A stretch of 64,000 nucleotides of DNA from assembly GCA_027924645.1 (NCBI GenBank), contig BSBN01001687.1:1798001-1862000 (forward strand), given 5' to 3'. The notes beneath the pieces were generated by a model. It did no database searches. It was not told the DNA's origin and saw only the letters and a list, made by a program, of their open reading frames with translations. The DNA is from Cunninghamia lanceolata. Taxonomy: Eukaryota > Streptophyta > Pinopsida > Cupressales > Cupressaceae. Positions 1 through 12,660 of the stretch are shown here, one piece after another (within the stretch, counting starts at the first letter, position 1; each line of letters begins with the position of its first letter). The position numbers and the translations under genes are program-made.

Positions 1-947
1 AACCCTATTAAGGGAAAAACCATGAGGTGACTAACCCAAGATTGTATTCCCTGTTAAAAGAATAAGAAGTATAAAATGGCACTTGGCAATTAGGGCTCAC
101 TGCCCGAGCACATTGCTCACAAGAGGCACACTGCCTACAAGAGACTCACTGTCTACAAGGTATATAGAAAGTAACCAGGTGTTTGAAAAGATGAGAGGCA
201 TCCACATATGCTGAGGTGCAGTTCCGATTAGGCTCAATAAACTGATCTAATGCACTTCATTCTTCCTCTGCTCTAATGTTGTTGTTCTGTCACATACCAG
301 ATTTGTATTCCTGCTTCCACACTTCTCTCTGCCTTTCCTCACACATTCTATCGACACACACACCTTCATATCGAAATCCATCTAGTATATATATCCACAT
401 CAAGGATTTCAACATCTTTCTAGTCAGTAATTGGAACACTTATATATTTACAAAACACTGATTTGTCGGCTGAATCCATGCTTAATATGTGATGCGTATC
501 AAAGTCATAGACATAGAAGTCATCATTCATGTTAGCCAACCATGTATGATCTCTCAAATAGCTTGACCACCATCAATTTCTTATCCGAATTAAAGTCGGA
601 TGCTCTGTCAGTCAGTTCTTCCTTAGTTTACTCTGCCTGTCAGGAACCCAACACTTAGATGCTCATATCTTTTCACTCTTTCATCACCGAAGGCTCAATC
701 TCTGGAATGTAGCAGTAATGGTACTCCTCTTGACTTTCCCAATTCTACACTTTGCTGAGATACATCCTCTGAGAGATCCGGACCTAATTGTCAGACCTTA
801 CTGCATGCTCTGTTCTTGTTCACCGGACCAAAATACTCTTCAATCTAACTTCCGGTATAGACATACTATGTGCTACGGATGTGTGGGATAAACTTTGTTG
901 CCATCAATGACAACAATAATGAAGCCACATAGTGTCTCTTGCCAGCA
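1..947 (-). repeat. 3' LTR of copy 1 (left, partial)
   Basis: Aligns without net gaps to 6470-7416 (constant offset 6469). The plus-strand left end lies outside the window, so the target duplication cannot be checked. Short open frames inside are translations of LTR sequence and not genes. Confidence 0.9.
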
Positions 948-1240
948 ATCTCCCCCTTTGGCATTGATGGCAACACTTAGTGAAAAATGACTTAAGTGTC
1001 GTAGCAAACTCCCCCTTGGTTGATGCTCTATCTTATGTAAATCTTTACCGGAGCTCCCCCTTTGCTAGATTCCACATTTTTCACTACTCCTTACTCCCCT
1101 TTTGACATCAATGGCAAAGGGTGGAATCCGCACACCAAAATTTACAAAAACTAACCTATACATAGCCGCATAAGTATATATACATATTATACTTACATAT
1201 ACTTAAGTATATCCGCAAAAGTGGTTTTCAACTGGACAAA
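948..1240 (-). promoter_or_regulatory. 3' untranslated region with repeated polypurine tracts
   Basis: On the minus strand GGGGGAG-type purine tracts occur at about 948-959, 1009-1017, 1053-1063 and 1094-1101. The one at 948-959 abuts the LTR and is the functional PPT by position. Copy 2 has the same series at 37272-37428. Multiple PPTs upstream of the 3' LTR are a known hallmark of Sireviruses. Confidence 0.6.
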
Positions 1241-4200
1241 TTATGTTGCCCAACTCTGCTTCATCCTGTCCAAAATTGAGATGTGACCACTCAACAAAAA
1301 TGCAAAAACTTCTGCCCTCTTTAAGTCTGCCAGATCACTAGTCCGGGCTGTGGCTTGAGCATCAGTTAAGGCCTCATGCATTGCCTCTAACTTAGGGATA
1401 ATTATCCCTCTTAGCTCACTCATCTTGCTTATTATATTCTTCTTTTCCTTTTCAAGCCTCTTTATTTCATTTATAGTGGCAATAGCCTGGCACTCTTGAT
1501 TCATTATGGATGAGGTGAGAGGATCAAAATTTTGAGACAAACTTGACAGTTTACCCTCTTATTCTTCCACCTTCTTTGCAATGTTGTCTGTCACTGTGGA
1601 CCAAGATAGACAAAATTTGTATAATTCTATGTCATCTTTAAGAGCATTTTCTAGGCTCTTTATCCCAATATCCAGATTTCTCCTATCATTTTCTATGAGT
1701 CCATGTAGTTCAGAGAATCTCTTTCCCAAAAACTCTTTCCAGACTTCTCTTCTGCCGATTTCTCCAAAGAATCAAAATGTGTGCTAACAGAATTAACAAG
1801 AGATTTCAAGTTACCAGATGAAGAGGCCGAAAGATCCTTTGGGAAGGATGGCATGATCTTCTCCAACACACCGAATGCAATCTCTATCAGCTCACAATCT
1901 TCCATGTGAGACTTCAGAAGCTTTTCTTTTGCTTTAGCTTGAGCAAAAGATGCTACCTTCATTGTCTAGACTAGAGAGAGGGAGTCAAAATTGAGTGGTC
2001 CTTGAAATAGTTTCGGTTCATCTATTTCCATCATCTCTTTGGTCAGGAATTTTTTCACTGCTTCTGCAGTGTCTCTTGCTGGAGACAGAGTCTTCTTTCC
2101 TTTTGTAGCCTCAGAACTGTCATCAGAGATCTTCTCTGTGTGTTCTTCTTCTCTTCCCTTTTCCTCCTCTACTTGACTCAATTTCTCCTCTTTTCTTCCT
2201 TCTCCTTCAATTCCGAAGTCAGCAGGGGGATCCGGAAGAGAGATGTTTACTTCTTCATGGACTTCCTCTTCCGGAATAAAGGAATCCAAGTCCTTAGTCC
2301 TCTCCTCACCTATCTCCTTTGGCTCTTCTACATTTTTCTCAGTAGATTCTTCTTTTGATGTACTTAGTCCTTCATCATCCATGGCAGAAGGTTCATCATC
2401 TATGTCCTCTATAACAGGAAGATTGAATCTTTTAAATGCATTCCAGAGGATGTCCTCTGTTTCTTTGGCAACTTGATCTGTCTCTCCAAGCATAAATTTG
2501 TTTATTCTTGCTTTGCTCCGGAACTCATCCTTGAAGTCCTTAAAGATCATGTTCATTTGTTTTGGAGTAATGGAAGGATAGCGCTGAATAGCACTTTGTG
2601 CCCGAATCTCTAGGTCCTTTCCCTTAGCATTCTCCTTTCTTAGTTCAAGTACCTTCTCTAGACTTTTGGGAATTAGAGATATAATTTCAATGAATGCTTT
2701 ATTATAAATGTTTAGGTACTTAACTGTAGCTTCTTCCAATATCTTTTTGTTTGTGTCACTATACTCATCATAAAATTCAGTGACTGGTTGCAGGTTCCCA
2801 TCCACTATGACTGCCTTGATGATATCATCAATGGAGAGAGTAGGCCTTTCAACAAATTCTTCTGCCTCTTCTTTGTTTGTACTGGCAGAGGATTCCCCTG
2901 ATGTTTTGTTCTTCTTCCTCATTTTCTTAACTTCTTCATCAGATTATGTTTCTTCATCATCCTTTTGGCTTATGTAAGACCTTGTGGCCTTTGTCTTCAT
3001 TCTCTTCTCTCCCTTTTCGGATGTCTTGTCTTCCGGTTTTGAGGATTTTGAGCTCTTAGAGGTGGAAGGTGCAGAGCTCTTGGAGGATCTAGTCTGGGAG
3101 GAGGCTTGTACTGGAACACTTCTTTTTTCTGCTTCTTGTTTCTACTTCTCAGCTCTTTCTATTTTTTCTCTATTTCCATCAACTGCCTCTTTTGAAATGC
3201 CATATCTTTTGGCAACTTCCTCTACTTCCCTTCTCACTTTTCTTTTCATCTCTGGTTGTCTTAGTTCAACATGTATTTTTACACTCAATTCTTGAAAGGT
3301 TCCAAACCTTTCTACCTCAGGGTCCTTAGGCTGACTCAGCAAGTGTTGGATATGCAGCTCTAGGATTTTCTCATCTACCTCATAGCCCATAGGCATAATC
3401 CAGACTGTTCTAGGCTCCACTACCTCCATTAGGCATTGATCAGTGTCTACCATGAAACACACTGTATCCTTGTATTTTTCGACTATAGATTGGGGAATTC
3501 TTTCTCTGGCCTGCATCATACTTTGGAAGTTTTTGAAGTATCCCCAGAGTGTTGTACTTTGAGCCTTGGCATCACCAACCCCATACATATAATCTTTGAT
3601 TTGTATGGCAACCGGTCTGTCATTTTGCCATACCCAACCACTTGATCCAGGTAGCTCATTCATATAGTAAAAGAATAAGCACAGTATTAAACCACCATAC
3701 TTGAATGAGTTCTTCTTGTCCTTCTTGATCTTTTGCAAGTTTTCTAATAGTTGGCTCACGACAAGCTCGCATAGATCATAGTCTGTATTTTCCCTTAGCA
3801 TCTGATATGCAGTATAAATTGTAGTTCCGGATACAGAGTTCTCCCTATTGGAATGATATATTTTGTAGCCAATTATCATGGAAGCAAATTTGATATCCGG
3901 ATCTGTGATATCTTCTATTATCATTGCTCTTTTATCAAACTTTGATCCGGTAGCCTCACTTACTATTTGGTTCTTGACTGATTTAACAGCAGACAACCCA
4001 TCGGATGAGTGCAAACCAGTTACTGCCCTAATTGCATCATTTGTTATCTTGAGGGGCTTCAACAACCACATGAAGGTGTCCTGTATTCTGCTAAGAACAT
4101 ACCGGACCCATTCATCTTCTGCAAAACAGGGAAAGTGGATGCAATGTCCAAAATGCTTATCTCGGATGGCCTTGTATTGAGGTTTGAGTTCAAAGGTTTC

Positions 4201-4416
4201 ATCTATTAGTTGTTTATGGTAGATATCCATCAGCTTTGATTCTCCAAATTCCTCAAAATTTGCATGGATGTATACCCTAACATCTTCTACGTGCAGAACC
4301 CCATGTGAAATGCTTGAAAAGGCGCCTAAGGGATCAACTTCTAGGGATTTGTAGGGGTGTTTCTTAAAATTTGGGTTCAGCCTATCAGTGATCTTAACAA
4401 CCATAGGAGTAGCCAT
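1241..4416 (-). pseudogene. Broken copy of the unknown long ORF (aORF) of the pol-less element
   Basis: Collinear homologue of the intact 1044-codon ORF at 37504-40638. The start codon (MATPMVVKITDRLNP) and first 424 codons are open from 4416 to 3142. Reading continues in the same frame through 2922-1966 and 1962-1693, broken only by stop codons; one is a TAA where copy 2 has GAA within an acidic stretch. The last piece (1540-1241) is in another frame, so one frameshift lies between about 1540 and 1693. The order is globular N-terminal half, basic and acidic linker, helical C-terminal part. I recognise no named domain. It is dead here, and useful mainly because it shows the ORF is a stable part of this family. 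Confidence 0.8.
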
Positions 4417-5056
4417 CTTTACAAAAGATTTAAAGAGAGATGTTCAAAAATCGAAATACCTTTTCACGCTTCTAGGGTTCACAAAATGCACTGGAAAAGA
4501 TTGTTGGTTGAATCAGATTATGCGGTTGATCTTTGAGAGGGTTGTAGCAATCTTGCTGCAGAGCTCTTCCTTTCTTATTTTTGAATGCAAATGTGCAAGT
4601 GATGAATAAAAGAACCCTTTTATCTTTGTGCAAACCCTAAATTCCTATTGCTATAAATGCACAACTCAAGTCATCCAGTTACCTTGTTCTAAGAGAGATC
4701 TTTCTAAACCATTGAGATGCACTTAGAATCATTTTCAATGATAATCGACAATGTATCTTCTTTCCTCCAATCATGCCATGAGTCTGCAGATCAAGATATT
4801 TCAATTTTGAATCATACCAGATCTGTCTATGAAGATCCTACTTTACCGGATGGCTGTCAAACCAGATCAATCTTGACTAATCAAATTCTTCAAAACTCCT
4901 TGTGGATCTTTCATATTTTTACTGAGGGTTATTTGGACATTTCTCTGAGAACCCTTTAATCCGCAACATTCCATGTTCCAAATTTAGGCACCAATTGACT
5001 GGCTGGGGGAATTTATTTTATTTTGTGACTCCCCCTAAGCCAGAGCTCATCTATTT
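4417..5056 (-). other. Spacer between Gag remnant and aORF, copy 1
   Basis: About 640 bases without a recognisable coding region, collinear with 40639-41291 of copy 2. A further GGGGGAG tract (minus strand, about 5029-5036) lies at the Gag-proximal end. In an autonomous copia element pol would lie in this interval; no pol motif is visible in any frame. Confidence 0.6.
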
Positions 5057-6235
5057 AGTTTCTAGAAGGAATATCAGCACCAGATTCTGGTGCGGATCCA
5101 TCCCCAACATTTTTTGTACTTCTCTTCACCCAAATCTTGTTCATCTCCCTTTGAACTTCATCTGCATTCACTTTTTCTTTTCTTTTGTCTTGATTTTGAT
5201 TATGATGCACCGGACCCTTTTATCCTAATTCTTACTTCTGCAGAATTTGGCAATATGACATGTTCTATTACAATTGTAGCAAACAACATTTCTTTGCATA
5301 TGTGACTGATAACCTCTAGATCTGCATTGATTAGCCATATGTCTAATTCTATTGCATGCAAAGCATCTACCATTGAATGAATTGTTTATTTGCATATTTC
5401 TGCATTCATGAGATTTGTGACCATACCTTTTGTAGTTGAAACATTGTCCAGAGAAGGATGAATTAGTCTGATTCATTCTTCTTCTGCACCGAGTTGCTTT
5501 ATGACGAAAATTGTTGCAATTGTAGCAGTAACCATTAAAGGATGGATATCTTTGAGCATTTGGTTGCCTTACCGGAGGTCTTCTAGGCCTGTTCCTTGGA
5601 TTTCCTAATCCAGAGTTGTTCTGACCGGATCCAGAGCTTTCACCTTTCTCATATCCCAAGCCATGCTTGTCATCTACCCTCTTTTGGCTTTCAAGAAGAA
5701 CTTCAAGTTGAGCAGAGCTTATCTTGAATTTCTCTTTGTATTCGTTTGTTGTTTGAAGATCCCTTTTAAGAGTGTCTGTCTGATTCTCAAGTTCTTCTTC
5801 ATTATCTCTGGCTTTTTCAAGATCATATTCCAAATCCCTGATTATTCTATCCATTTTGTGGCAGTCCTCTAACTTCTCATTTAGAGATTGTTTTAGATTA
5901 TCTTCAATTTTCTTTTTCTCTTCAATTTCTTGGGTGAATCTCATAACTCCTGATTCCATTTCATGTCTAACCATAATGACCTCTTTTGATAGCTTCTCAC
6001 ATAGCTTGTTTTTCTCATTCAGATCTTCATTAGTATCATTAGCTTCACTTTGACTTGCTAATTATTGAAGTAGTTCCTTTCTCTTTTTCACAAAGATACT
6101 CAATTTTTCTTTTAGCTCATTTATGAAATCATCAGCTTGTTTGAGTCTTTCTCTCAAGTTATTGACTTCAAAGTGAGATTGCTCAAGATCATCTAGGGTA
6201 GACTGGAGTTGTTCCTTCATACCATACATATCCAT
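5057..6235 (-). pseudogene. Gag remnant: coiled coil plus zinc knuckles, broken
   Basis: Minus-strand reading starts at the ATG at 6235 (MDMYGMKEQL) and matches the 392-codon Gag remnant of copy 2. Stop codons interrupt the coiled-coil part; the longest open stretch is 5974-5225. Four knuckle positions are recognisable. One has lost its second cysteine (CFNYKRYGH), two have Arg and one has Cys in place of the Gly before the His, consistent with decay. Homology continues past the stop at 5225 down to about 5057. Gag normally packages element RNA in virus-like particles; this copy cannot. Confidence 0.8.
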
Positions 6236-6286
6236 TGAGATTCCCAGATCTTCCTCAAGCTGTTAGGCTCTATTTAAAGGAACTTA

Positions 6287-6298
6287 GCTCTGATACCA
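6287..6298 (-). promoter_or_regulatory. Primer-binding site, initiator Met tRNA
   Basis: The minus strand reads TGGTATCAGAGC, complementary to the 3' end of plant initiator methionine tRNA, two bases inside the right LTR. It fixes the element orientation as minus. Confidence 0.9.
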
Positions 6299-6300
6299 AT

Positions 6301-7416
6301 TATTGGAAATAAGGTAGATAACTGAGAGGGGGGGTGAATTAGTTATCTTAAATATCTTAACTTTCTTTTCTTCTTTAATATTAATGCAGCATTAAAACAT
6401 AAGAGCATACGTAAACATGAGAGTAGAAATAAAATCAACACACATAACACAAGGATTTTTACCGTGGAAAACCCTGTTAAGGGAAAAACCATGGGGTGAC
6501 TAAACCAATATTGTATTCTCTATTAAAAGAATAAGAAGTACAAAATGGCACTTGCCAATTAGGGCTCACTGCCCAAGCACACTGCTCACAAGAGGCACAC
6601 TGCCTACAAGAGACTCACTGTCTACAAGGTATATAGAAAGTAACCAGGTGTTTGAACTGATGAGAGGCATCCACATATGCTGAGGTACAGTTTCGGTTAG
6701 GCTCAATAAACTGATCTAATGCACTTCATTCTTCCTCTGCTCTAATGTTGTTGTTCTATCACATACCGGATTTGTATTCCTGCTTCCACACTTCTCTTTG
6801 CCTTTCCTTGCACATTCTATCGACACACACACCTTCATATCAAAATCCATCTAGTATATATATCCACATCAAGGATTTCAACATCTTTCTAGTCAGCAAT
6901 TGGAACACTTAAGATATTTACAAAACACTGTCTGTCAGTTGAATCCATGCTTAACATGTGATGCGTATCAAAGTCATAGACATAGAAGTCATCATTCATG
7001 TCGGTCAACCATGTATGATCTCGCAAATAGCTTGACCACCATCAATTTCTTATCTGGATTAATGTCTGATGCTCTGCCAGTCAGTTCTTCCTTAGTCTAC
7101 TCTGCCTGTCAGGAACCCAACACTTAGATGCTCATATCTTTTCACTCTTTCATCACCGGAGGCTCAATCTCTAGAATGTAGCAGTAATGGTACTCCTCTT
7201 GACTTTCCCAATTCCGTACTTTGCTAAGATACATCCTCTGAGAGATCCAGACCTAATTGTCAGACCTTACTCCATGCTCTGTTCTTGTTCACTGGACCAA
7301 AACACTCTTCAATCTGACTTCTGGTATAGACATACTATGTGCTACAGATGTGTGGGATAAACTTTGTTGCCATCAATGACAACAATAATGAAGCCACATA
7401 GTGTCTCTTGCGAACA
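6301..7416 (-). repeat. 5' LTR of copy 1 (right)
   Basis: 1116 bp. It starts next to the PBS and ends at CGAACA (7411-7416). Relative to copy 2 it carries about ten extra bases at its PBS-proximal end, and the terminal TG has become TA. TATA-like sequence (minus strand) lies in its middle. Several CCGG sites of copy 2 read CTGG or CCAG here. Confidence 0.85.
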
Positions 7417-7730
7417 GGCCCATACTCTAAATCAAATTAAATAGACTTTACCTCATATCAATACCTACCATGGCATGGTACTCTTGCATTCGATATGCAA
7501 AATTTTGCATTAGTCTTGTGAACTGTTGACGAATCATTTTCTTTTATTTTTGTTATCACTATAGTTTGTAGTGTGGGCAAAAAAATTACTGGCTATGAGA
7601 CTTTTGCCTCTTATTGTTGGCTTCACATGAACCAAAGCAAGCATTAAATGTAGCAGTCAATATCAACCATACCCAAAATTAAATGAAACCAATATTGGCC
7701 CATACTCTAAATCAAATTAAATAGACTTTA
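7417..7730. repeat. 34-bp direct repeat pair
   Basis: The 34 bases at 7417-7450 recur exactly at 7697-7730, 280 bp away. The first copy begins at the first base outside the copy 1 LTR. They are too long and far apart to be the element's target duplication. Confidence 0.8.
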
Positions 7731-10444
7731 TCTCTTATTGCAAAATGAAACGATGACTTTAATGCATACCTAGATCACATCAATTGAATATCTTGTACCC
7801 AAAATCATTTCAATTTAATTTTTGAGGATATGCAAAATCAATTGAAATCAAAGCAATCTTCCAAAGTCAAATAATATTAATTAAAAGGCCATGTCTACAA
7901 GATAAAGATTTGAAATCTATATTGAAAGATTGGACAATTTTTGCAGTAGATTTGTCTTATCAGCCCTACACTATACATGGATTGGCTACAGTTCTTACGG
8001 CCTCTGTTGATTGCCTTTACCATGATGCATACTTCATTCCAATGAGTCATTAGTTTGCTCCATCATGAACTCATTCAATTCTAGCAAAACACAGCGCCTG
8101 CATAGGCTATGAGTTGGGGACGCCATTGTCTAAATATTTCTTCTGTTGTGTGAGCATCATGGAGGCATGTGAAGAAGAGTAGAATTGAATATGTGTAAAC
8201 TGTCGATAGAAGAGGCATTCAAAAGAAACAACGACAAAAATATTTTTGTGCAGTGAAGAAGAACATATTTGTTTGAGGCATTTTGTATTACTTTCCTGAT
8301 TTGCACATTGTTTAAGGCTTTCGCCCAATGACGCAAATTTCTAACCCTTCACCTACTCTTCTTTTTCAATTCAATCCTTTCTTCTCTAGATTGTCGTATG
8401 GTTTCTATTCTTTCTCGTTAAGAAATATTCTACAATCCCCATCAAGAAAAATTTAATAACAATGTTGGCAAATGGGAAATGAACAAATGACCTAGTAAGC
8501 ACGTCAAGAGATAACATGTTGATGCTTTTGTGGGTTCCTTTTTTCCTGGCATGGGTCATTTTTCTTATTTTTGTTTTATTTTGAAGGAAAGCTAATTTCA
8601 GAAAGATTGGCGATGGATACGTAATTTCAGAGTTCTACTCCCACTCAAATATAATCTTCTCCTTTGATTATAAGATGATTTTAGTGATTGGATCTCTTTA
8701 ACCCACTTTGGAATAATGGAGTTTTATTGTTTCTAAAACTCAGTCTTAATCACAAGTCCAAGTCAAGTGTTGTGGAGGATTTGTAGCAACATCTATTCAT
8801 TAGAGATCATATTTTAAAGTAGTGGTAGATGGAGAATCTATTTATTTAATGTGTGTCAATTCATATAATTTTAGTATTTGAGATTCCAAGAAAGAATTTG
8901 AACTCTATTAGATGTATACATCTGTTGCACTAATATAGATGTTAGTTGGCATGTTAGTTCTCCATCTATTTAGACTTGATTGTTATTTGGATTTAATTCA
9001 ACACAATATTTACAAGTCTATAATTGCTCAAATTTTCTCTACAAAGGGCACATCATATCATACTTTAACACAAGAATTCTTTCTAAATTCAATGTGCGTA
9101 CCTCATCATTGGCGTAGAGGTTTATCTCGTGGGATCTCAGATTGGACACATGGACTACTTTGCTACCTTTGATTCATTAGAGTCCAAAGCAACTTTAAAT
9201 CGAAAGCAAACAGAAAATTTGTGATGGGGTGATTGCACAATAGATATCATAGTATTCATTGACCAATGAAATTCTGATGTCTCCTATCCCCTCATTATTG
9301 TGATAGTCTTGATTTTTATGGGAACATATTAGTACTTTAGCCCATCTATTTTTTTAATTTCCTTTTTCCTGTTATGAGAATCTCAAATTTCATGAGTAGA
9401 TGGATACAATTTTAGTCTTATGGGATGAAGATGGGTGACTTTTATGTCCTTTAGGCCAAATTGATCTTTAGAACCTATCAGAGTGCATTTACTTATTTCC
9501 AAAATTGATTCTGTGGGTGTTCGGTTTTAAAATAAATTTTCCAAGCTTTGTTTGAGATTTCATGCACTGTGTTGTGATTTCAAATATCTATGTAATTGAG
9601 CCTAATGTCATTATATAGTAGGCAAATTTCTTCTAAATGTCAAAAGCTCTGGTGAGTCCCAAATACGAAGAGGGCCTTGTAGGTATACAAACAAAAATGT
9701 ATCACCATTTTAAAGCAAGCTATTCTATGTATAATCCATATATGGTTAATCATTTCTTAAGTGTTGTAAAACTAGAGTGAGAATTAATCCCTAATTATAA
9801 CCAAGCCATTGCTTTTAAAAGCATAAAGTCCACTTTAAAAAATAGTTACTTTAAAGTCTATCAGTTTGTGTAAATCTAGTCCATGAACAACAAATCCACC
9901 ATTCCATACAAATCACTGTTTCCAAAATCTTGAAGAAATAATTTAAAAATCATATTTTGGTTCATGGTCAGAATTTTAGGGGTATATCAAGTTAATGATT
10001 TCTTAAATTGTTATGGGTGGAACTTATTCATTAAGGTGGGCTAGCATTTCATTGATCTTCAAAACATGGTTGAGAAAACGTTAGTGGTTTTTGTCTAATG
10101 TGGCATGCTTGTCTCCAACTTCTATATTGTGCATGTTAACTATCATTATATAATTTAATTTTTAACTTTCATGGTCATCTAGATAAATTTCTAACTTAAC
10201 CTCTTTATTGTATTTCAAGGATTCCCAACATCATTACTCAAATGATCATCTTTCAGGGTGCACAAAAATACCAATATTCTATTGTGTCTTGACATTTTTG
10301 TGAAATTTTTGTTTGAAATTTTATCTGCCCACTGATCTCAAATGGTTCAAGTTTCAACTATTGCATTCACAGACTTTTAATCAAATACAAAATGGTTGTA
10401 TCTTCTTTTGTACATATTGACAACTAAAAGCATTTAGAGACACA

Positions 10445-10504
10445 TGGTCTAGTGGTAAGGCTAGAGTAATTACCATGATGATGACCCTAGTTCTGAATTG
10501 AATC
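10445..10504 (+). other. Possible tRNA-derived (SINE-like) promoter
   Basis: TGGTCTAGTGG at 10445-10455 resembles a Pol III A box. A degenerate B-box-like stretch (GTTCTGAATTGAATC) follows about 35 bases downstream. No clear tRNA fold, poly-A tail or target duplication was found. It could be chance. Confidence 0.25.
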
Positions 10505-11762
10505 ATGCTTGCTCCTCTACTCATTATGCGGCTACATGCAAGTTCTGGATTGAATTTTGATAAAGTAGAAACCTTCAGCCGTTGGATTTACAATTTTATA
10601 AAAAATTTAGATCCAGCCATGGCTGACTCACCTTAAGACAACCCCAATACAATTGCTTATTTGGATCAAGCATTTACCAAATAAACATTTGAACTTAACC
10701 AAGTTATTGTGTGGTAAGAACAATGTTATTTTAATAATTTTTCCAATAGAATAATAGTGTGAGACACATCCTTGTATGTCAAACTCTATTGTACTATTAG
10801 ACATATTATTGTTTTGTTACCTGTGAACAATCAAGATACCATGATATATCTTAGAGGATGATGGAAAATTTTAAGTAGTTACTTTAATTTTGTATCAAAC
10901 AAAACAATCTTTTGAATCAGTGGTGATCTCAATGTTGAATCAGTGGTGCAACATCTAACTACAGAGAAGACCAACCGTCTCAATGCTCACACCAATTGTC
11001 TTGGTGATGACTCAGTGGTCAATAATCCTATTCAATATTAGTTAGTCACTAAAAACTATTGAAAATGATAAGAGTGCATTTCAAATTGTCAACCTAACAT
11101 CAACAATTATTCTTATATACCCCTTATACCTAATCTCAAGCACATCTTGCAAGTACTCACTCAAAAATTGTCTGACTCTACTTCCTAAAAATGTCAACTT
11201 TTAACGAAAATATGGTTGTATGAAAAGGTTACACTAGAAGTGGTGAGTATAGGTAGTTTTTTTTTTTATGTTGATTGCAATGTCTTTGTACTTATTTTAA
11301 AATATGCTTTTTCTATTCCTCGTGATACTTATGCATTTGTAACTGACATTTGCAATAGATAATATGATGGTTGACCCTCTTTACAATGAAACTTTGTTTT
11401 GGATCTTTGTAATTGTAATAATCGACCTACTCATATTCCTTATATCTATCTATTTCATTGATAAAACTAGTCATTTTGTAATATTCGTCATCTCCATCCT
11501 ACTCATCTTGTTCTATTGCTCCACATTTCATTAACTATGCATTTCATATCATCTCTGATCCCTTGCTTGTTGAACATTGCTCTTAATATTGACAGGAGAT
11601 CATTCTACAACTCAAAGAAGGATTGAAAGAGCTTTGTAGTTTGTTGTAATCAAACAATTAAGTTCTTACCTCTTGAATGCATGAACTATACACAAAAAAA
11701 ATAAACATCTTTACTTTCTTGTTAAGAAATGGGAATACCCACAACATGGTAAAGTTGACTTA

Positions 11763-12071
11763 ATGTTATTGGGAAAAATGTTTCAAATATATTGCCAAGC
11801 AATGGCGGATGCTCTTCAAGTATTCACTAGCCGCAAAATTCTTCAAGACTCCCCTAGGATGTCATATTTCTCTAAATTAGTTACTCTCTTTTTATCCATT
11901 GTCATGGACTACTTGGTATCTGAAGAAATCCTAAATACTAATCTGAATAATTATGACCTATTCAATGGGACGTCCCTAGTTGGAGGGTTATTCACCCATA
12001 GGGATATTCAAAAATGTCTTGTTGTTGTTTGTAATCACAACAAAAAATTACCTCTATTCTCACTACCATGA
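11763..12071 (+). CDS. Unrecognised 102-codon open frame
   Basis: Open from ATG to TGA, starting MLLGKMFQIYCQAMADALQV. It has some hydrophobic stretches but no known motif. In this AT-rich decayed context it may be a remnant or chance. No function is proposed. Confidence 0.15.
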   Translation: MLLGKMFQIYCQAMADALQVFTSRKILQDSPRMSYFSKLVTLFLSIVMDYLVSEEILNTNLNNYDLFNGTSLVGGLFTHRDIQKCLVVVCNHNKKLPLFSLP

Positions 12072-12660
12072 GCTTGACCCTGAACTTGTCAATAAAATTG
12101 ATGACAATTACCATGCACTCTATATTATACTCAATCATGTTCGACATTTGTGACACCTTGCACATGATGCAACAATTCAACCACATGCAATTGATGGAGA
12201 GGATGGCAATCGAATAATGCTTTTGGTTCTTGATACTCATGTCAATGATTATATTGCACCTACAAATTAGCTTTTGTCAAATGTTATAATATTTTTTTAC
12301 AGATGTTCCAGTATATTTTTGCTACAATTAATATATATTTTTTCCTTTTTTTTGTATCTATTATTCACAATATACATGTAATTAGAGTTATTTGATGTTC
12401 TAGGTCATGATACCCACTACTTTCTAAATGGGTAGAATGTATATTTCCTCTACTCTATTTTTATTTCCTCAAGCTTGTAAAATTTCTTATTATAGTGTAA
12501 GAAAATTTTCAGTTGTCTTCACATTTTGCCAAAGTGTTAATAAGGCTAATTTGTTGCCGCATACTTTTGTAGGCAATCAAAATAATCAATTAATTGCATA
12601 TGCAATAGTGGTTGCGTAGATTTATTACAACTGACGACAACAACAAATTTGGGTTATAAG

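Larger units (their letters stand above)
1..7416 (-). mobile_element. Pol-less copia-type (Sirevirus-like) LTR retrotransposon, copy 1, cut by window edge
   Basis: Two copies of the same LTR (1-947, missing its first ~169 bases at the window edge, and 6301-7416) bracket 5.35 kb of internal DNA. All coding remnants lie on the minus strand. A PBS matching initiator Met tRNA sits inside the right LTR and a polypurine tract inside the left one, so the right LTR is the 5' LTR. The interior holds a Gag remnant and a long ORF of unknown function, both broken, and no protease, integrase, RT or RNase H. The LTRs differ at roughly 50 of 947 aligned bases by eye (about 5-6%), so this copy is old. The same architecture recurs at 36178-43629. 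Copia/Sirevirus assignment is an inference from Gag type, PBS, repeated polypurine tracts and CCGG-rich LTRs. Confidence 0.85.
7731..12660. other. AT-rich intergenic DNA without a recognisable gene
   Basis: About 4.9 kb. I find no conserved protein motif in any frame; the open frames at 8107-8328 and 8939-9172 have no recognisable features. It contains a possible SINE-like promoter at 10445-10504 and one unrecognised open frame at 11763-12071. Confidence 0.6.
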
